From Chloroflexota bacterium (GTDB lineage Bacteria; Chloroflexota; Dehalococcoidia; Lucifugimonadales; Lucifugimonadaceae): a stretch of DNA of 64,000 nucleotides. Shown here in pieces: positions 60,454 to 64,000 of this stretch (position 1 is its first letter; every line of letters starts with the position of its first letter). The translations under genes and the position numbers were made by a program. The DNA is taken from assembly GCA_027624075.1 (NCBI GenBank), contig JAQBUH010000010.1, positions 1-64,000 of the forward strand, read 5' to 3'. The notes under the pieces are model-generated. The model saw nothing but the letters and a program-made list of their open reading frames with translations, did no database searches and was not told where the DNA came from.

Positions 60454-62889
60454 ATGTCACAGGAAATCAACAAGTTTGAGATTGAGGTTGGCGGGAGAAT
60501 ACTGGAGCTGGAGACCGGAAGGGTTGCCCACCAGGCACACGGCGCTGTAACGGTCAGATACGGCGACACGCTCCTCCTCTGTACGGCGACGGGTTCGAAG
60601 AAGCCGCGGGAAGGCGTCGACTTTCTACCTTTGACCATAGATGTCTCAGAGCGCGCCTACGCTGCGGGAAAGCTGCCGGGCGGGTTCTTCAAACGGGAAG
60701 GCCGCCCGAGCACTGACGCGATACTTGCCGCCCGCTTATGCGACAGGCCGCTGCGCCCGCTATTCCCCAAGGACTACCATAACGAGACGCAGATCATCAC
60801 CACGGTCATGTCAGCGGACCGCGTCAACCCGTATGCGGCACTCGGAATAATCGGCGCATCCGCCGCGCTAACGATCTCGGATATCCCGTTCGACGACCCG
60901 GTCAGCGCCTGCGTGATCGGCCTGGTGGACGGCGAACTGGTCGTGAACCCCACTTACCAGGAACTGCAGGAAAGCCTGCTTGACCTCACCGTCGCCGGCA
61001 CTGCAGACGCCATCATGATGGTGGAAGCCGGGGCCAGGATGGTCAGCGAAGATGTTCTGTTGGACGCGCTGGAGCTGGCCCAGGAAGTCAACGGCGCCAT
61101 CGTCGAACTGATTCGTGAGATGCAGGCCAAGATCGGCAAGACGAAGTGGCAAGTGTCCCCGAAGACTGACGCCGAGAATGCCGCTGCCCAGGCCGCCCGC
61201 TCATACATTGGAAACAAGCTGAAAGATGCGCTGAAACTGGCCGGTGGCAAACAAGAGCGCAGCGACGCCATCGACCTGGTTGGTGAGGAGGCCGCCGCCG
61301 CACTCATCCAGGAACATGACGCGGCAGTGATCAAATCTACCTTCCAGTCGATGGAGAAAGAGGCGGTACGCGAGTCGATCCTGAATGAGGGACGGCGACC
61401 AGACGGCCGCTCACTGACCCAGATCCGGCCGCTCAACTCCGAGGTCGGATACCTGCCGCGCGTGCATGGCTCAGCCATCTTCACCCGCGGCGAGACGCAG
61501 ATCATGAATGCCGTCACGCTGGCGTCTGCCGGCGAGCGTCAGCGTCTTGACACCTACGGTCCCGAGGAAGAGAAGTTCTTCATCCATCACTACAACTTCC
61601 CTCCTTTTTCGACGGGTGAGGTTGGCCGATACGGCTTTACCGGACGCAGGGAGATCGGTCACGGAGTGCTCGCCGAGCGTGCTCTCCAGGCCGTCATTCC
61701 GACACAGGTAGAGTTCCCATACACCATCCGGTCTGTCTCCGAGGCGCTCTCCTCGAACGGCTCCACCTCAATGGCAAGCATCTGCGCAGGGTCTCTTGCG
61801 TTGATGGACGCCGGAGTGCCGATTAAAGCGGCCGTGGCCGGGATCGCCATGGGCCTGATCACCGGCGAAGGTGGCAAGTACGCCATACTGACAGACATCC
61901 AGGGTGCCGAGGATCACTCAGGCGACATGGACTTCAAGGTGGCCGGCACGTCGGAAGGCGTGACCGCCCTCCAGATGGACATCAAGGTCAAGGGCATCAC
62001 CTTCGGGATCATGCGAGAGGCGCTTGCACAGGCAAGGACCGCCAGGCTTGAGATCCTTGAGCACATGGCCAGGACCCTGGCCGCTCCTCGCGCCGACCTG
62101 AGCGAGTTCGCCCCGAGGATGATTTCGATGAACATCCCGACGGACAAGATCGGCGCCCTGATCGGTCCCGGTGGCTCGATCATCCGCGGCCTGATCGAGG
62201 AGTACGGCGTCACGATCGACGTCAACGACGACGGTGTGGTTGTGATCGGCTCGCCGGACAGGGAAAACGCAGATAAAGCCCGGACAGCCATCGGCATGCT
62301 CACCCGCAACGTCGAAGTCGGCCAGATCTACAAGGGCAAAGTGGTCCGCATCATGCCGTTCGGCGCATTCGTCCAGTTGATCCCCGGCAAGGACGGACTT
62401 GTCCACATCAGCGAACTCAGTGAGAACCGGGTGCCGGATGTGGAATCCGTCGTGAGCATCGGTGACGAGCTAGAGGTGATGGTGATTAAGGTCGACCACA
62501 TGGGTCGAGTCGATCTGTCTGCCCGGGCGGTTGCTGAACAGAGCAAGGCCGGGGAAGTGAGAGACGACAAGGAATGGTCTGAGAAGTTCGAGCGCCGTGA
62601 CAGGCGTGACGGTGAAGGTGACGGGCCGCGCGGTGGACGCGAAGGCGCCAGCGGGCCAGCAGACAGGCAAGAAGGCGGAGCAGGCAGCGGTGGTCGTCGC
62701 GACGATAGTCGAGGCGGCGAGAGACGAGACGACCGCCGGGGCGGTGGCTCCGACCGCGGGCCAAGGGAGCGTCGTGAAGACAGCGGTGGCGAAGGCGGCA
62801 GGCGTGATGACAGCCAGGGCGGAGGCAGGCGGTCAGTTGGCGGGTTCGATGGCGAACGCCGCGTCGGCCCGCCTCCACCAAGGCGTTAG
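60454..62889 (+). CDS. pnp: Polyribonucleotide nucleotidyltransferase with RGG-like tail
   Basis: An 811-residue phosphorolytic 3'-5' exoribonuclease. ATG 60454 (MSQEINKFEIEVGGR) follows AAGAAGAGAA. Two RNase PH domains: LPLTIDVSERAYAAGKLPGGFFKREGRPS (about 60-90) and THTEGETQ-like FTRGETQIMNAVTLAS (about 345). The KH domain is IGALIGPGGSIIRGLIEEYG and the S1 domain is GQIYKGKVVRIMPFGAFVQL. From about residue 705 a ~105-residue Arg/Gly/Asp-rich repeat (GRRDDSRGGERRDDRRGGG style) follows, longer than in other PNPases. The tail may bind RNA or degradosome partners. The stop is 41 bases before dapB. Confidence 0.96.
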   Translation: MSQEINKFEIEVGGRILELETGRVAHQAHGAVTVRYGDTLLLCTATGSKKPREGVDFLPLTIDVSERAYAAGKLPGGFFKREGRPSTDAILAARLCDRPLRPLFPKDYHNETQIITTVMSADRVNPYAALGIIGASAALTISDIPFDDPVSACVIGLVDGELVVNPTYQELQESLLDLTVAGTADAIMMVEAGARMVSEDVLLDALELAQEVNGAIVELIREMQAKIGKTKWQVSPKTDAENAAAQAARSYIGNKLKDALKLAGGKQERSDAIDLVGEEAAAALIQEHDAAVIKSTFQSMEKEAVRESILNEGRRPDGRSLTQIRPLNSEVGYLPRVHGSAIFTRGETQIMNAVTLASAGERQRLDTYGPEEEKFFIHHYNFPPFSTGEVGRYGFTGRREIGHGVLAERALQAVIPTQVEFPYTIRSVSEALSSNGSTSMASICAGSLALMDAGVPIKAAVAGIAMGLITGEGGKYAILTDIQGAEDHSGDMDFKVAGTSEGVTALQMDIKVKGITFGIMREALAQARTARLEILEHMARTLAAPRADLSEFAPRMISMNIPTDKIGALIGPGGSIIRGLIEEYGVTIDVNDDGVVVIGSPDRENADKARTAIGMLTRNVEVGQIYKGKVVRIMPFGAFVQLIPGKDGLVHISELSENRVPDVESVVSIGDELEVMVIKVDHMGRVDLSARAVAEQSKAGEVRDDKEWSEKFERRDRRDGEGDGPRGGREGASGPADRQEGGAGSGGRRDDSRGGERRDDRRGGGSDRGPRERREDSGGEGGRRDDSQGGGRRSVGGFDGERRVGPPPPRR

Positions 62890-62930
62890 AGACGCTCGCC
62901 AGACGCCTTCGGTCCAGGAGAGTTCAGTAA

Positions 62931-63752
62931 ATGGCGCGGTCACCTGAGATAAAAGTTGGGGTCAGCGGGGTCCTCGGCAGGATGGGTTCAACCGTCCTCG
63001 CCGCGGTCGCCGGTGACCCTGGCACAATCGCCGTCGGTGGCGCAGACCCCGCCGCGACCTCAGCCACAGTCGCCCACCCGGTCACAGGCGCCCCGCTCCC
63101 TCTTCGCAAGAGCATCTCCGAGCTGATCGAAGCCACCAGGCCGGATGTTGTTGTGGACTTCTCCAACGCCGCTGGCGCTCTGGCCGCGTTCGCCGCCTGT
63201 GCGTCGGCCGGCGTCTCCGTAGTCTCAGGCTCAACCGGGCTGTCCGCCCAGGACCTCGAAAAAGCGCGCAGTCTGGCGAGCCAGCACAGCGTCGGCATCA
63301 TCTCCGCCTCTAACTTTGCGCTCGGCGCGGTGCTGCTCGGCTACCTTGCCGGTATCGCCTCCCGCTACTTCGACTACGCTGATCTGATCGAGTCGCACCA
63401 CGAAGCCAAGATTGACGCCCCATCTGGCACCGCTCTATCTATCGCGCGAGCGATGGTGGAAGGCCGCGGCAGGAGGTTCAATCAAAACGTCGCAGAATCT
63501 CAGACGATTCCCGGCACGCGTGGCGGCGATTTCGAGGGTATAAATGTACATAGCGCCCGTATGCCGGGGCGTGTTGCCCGCCACGAGGTAGTGTTCGGCG
63601 GGACAGGTCAGACGTTAACGATGATCCACGACTCCATCAACCGCGAGAGCTTCATGCCAGGTGTGCTGCTGGCAATAAAGCGCGTCGTCACGCAAGATGG
63701 ACTCGTCGTCGGGCTGGACCGCGTGCTGGGGCTGGAAAAGCTCAAGCCGTAG
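62931..63752 (+). CDS. dapB: 4-hydroxy-tetrahydrodipicolinate reductase
   Basis: A 273-residue NAD(P)H reductase of lysine/DAP synthesis. N-terminal nucleotide-binding motif VGVSGVLGRMGSTVL. Central VVDFSNAAGALAAFAACASAGVSVVSGSTG. The catalytic His-His-Glu-Ala-Lys motif is in IESHHEAKIDAPSGTAL (about residue 155). GRVARHEVVFGGTGQTLTMIHDSINRESFM closes it. The start is ATG 62931. asd follows downstream, so the DAP genes are grouped; dapA-like proteins are elsewhere (33678 is a poor candidate). Confidence 0.96.
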   Translation: MARSPEIKVGVSGVLGRMGSTVLAAVAGDPGTIAVGGADPAATSATVAHPVTGAPLPLRKSISELIEATRPDVVVDFSNAAGALAAFAACASAGVSVVSGSTGLSAQDLEKARSLASQHSVGIISASNFALGAVLLGYLAGIASRYFDYADLIESHHEAKIDAPSGTALSIARAMVEGRGRRFNQNVAESQTIPGTRGGDFEGINVHSARMPGRVARHEVVFGGTGQTLTMIHDSINRESFMPGVLLAIKRVVTQDGLVVGLDRVLGLEKLKP

Positions 63753-63933
63753 GGCGACGCCGCACAACCTGTTGCTGCCCGCTTCGCCCGGAAACCGCCC
63801 ATCCCAGATATTCTGGGCACTCGCGCTCAGTTAATCGTTATTCAACGCGAGCCCACCGATACATATATATGCTCGACTCACATACACCAGGGATTCTCCC
63901 GAGTGTGCCCCCCAGCCTGCCAGGAAAACCGTC

Positions 63934-64000
63934 ATGAACAGTTCTGAACTTACTATCGCAATAGTCGGCGCGACCGGCGCGGTTGGCCGCGTCGCGCTGG
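63934..64000 (+). CDS. asd: Aspartate-semialdehyde dehydrogenase (N-terminal fragment)
   Basis: The gene runs off the window; only the first 22 residues are seen. MNSSELTIAIVGATGAVGRVAL is the NADP-binding GxTGxVG start of Asd-type dehydrogenases. Its position after dapB supports aspartate-semialdehyde dehydrogenase, the branch point to lysine, threonine and methionine. N-acetyl-gamma-glutamyl-phosphate reductase (ArgC) has a similar start and cannot be excluded. Confidence 0.7.
   Translation, partial: MNSSELTIAIVGATGAVGRVAL

Overview
The window reads as a housekeeping-rich chromosomal segment of a GC-rich bacterium. It has no phage, transposon, CRISPR or rRNA. The likely source is Chloroflexota, probably the Dehalococcoidia/SAR202 side. 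That is inferred from gene content and style (fused AccDA, HemQ-type heme enzyme, 7Fe ferredoxin, collagen-like lipoprotein, peptide-transporter modules, frequent TTG/GTG starts) and was not tested by phylogeny.

Layout. 1-2.6 kb: end of a peptide-type ABC transporter operon (binding-protein C-terminus and two permeases). 3.2-3.9 kb: a cupredoxin-like lipoprotein that appears to have lost its copper ligands. 4.0-7.4 kb (minus): a TPP riboswitch with its own terminator in front of thiG, a ThiE/TenI protein, thiS and an MFS transporter. 7.5-10 kb: nucleotidyltransferase, 2-hydroxyacid dehydrogenase and HAD phosphatase. 10-21.5 kb (minus): accDA fusion, ftsK, RNase J, family-4 uracil-DNA glycosylase, acpP, nusB, fabD, rpmF, DUF177 and an acyl-CoA dehydrogenase, so lipid synthesis mixed with RNA and ribosome functions. 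21.7-24.2 kb: ruvC-ruvA-ruvB. 24.2-28 kb (minus): a heterodimeric ABC exporter. 28.3-32.7 kb: GNAT acetyltransferase and a second peptide ABC module without ATPases. 32.7-34.6 kb (minus): zinc-ribbon membrane protein and a DapA-family aldolase.

34.7-36.7 kb: a siroheme sulfite/nitrite reductase behind a leader containing a good promoter, a nearly leaderless 16-codon ORF with tandem Cys codons, and mutually exclusive antiterminator and terminator hairpins. This looks like a cysteine-sensing transcription attenuator and is the most notable observation. 36.8-41.1 kb: a VOC protein interrupted by one amber codon, HemQ-like protein, 7Fe ferredoxin, an A-type Fe-S protein with an unusual cysteine pattern, an Lrp/AsnC regulator and BioY. 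41.1-46.8 kb: aspS, tig, clpP, clpX. 46.8-55 kb (minus): PurN-like formyltransferase, xseB, xseA, efp, aroQ, xer recombinase, topA, dprA, preceded by two tRNA-Ser genes. 55.7-64 kb: glmU, CBS-domain CNNM/CorC-like protein, collagen-like lipoprotein (minus), rpsO, pnp, dapB and the start of asd.

The genes cover thiamine, cysteine/sulfite, lysine, heme, biotin uptake, fatty-acid initiation, cell-wall precursor, recombination/repair and proteolysis functions. Unusual protein variants (EF-P loop, AroQ, IscA-like, Pnp tail) are listed separately as findings.
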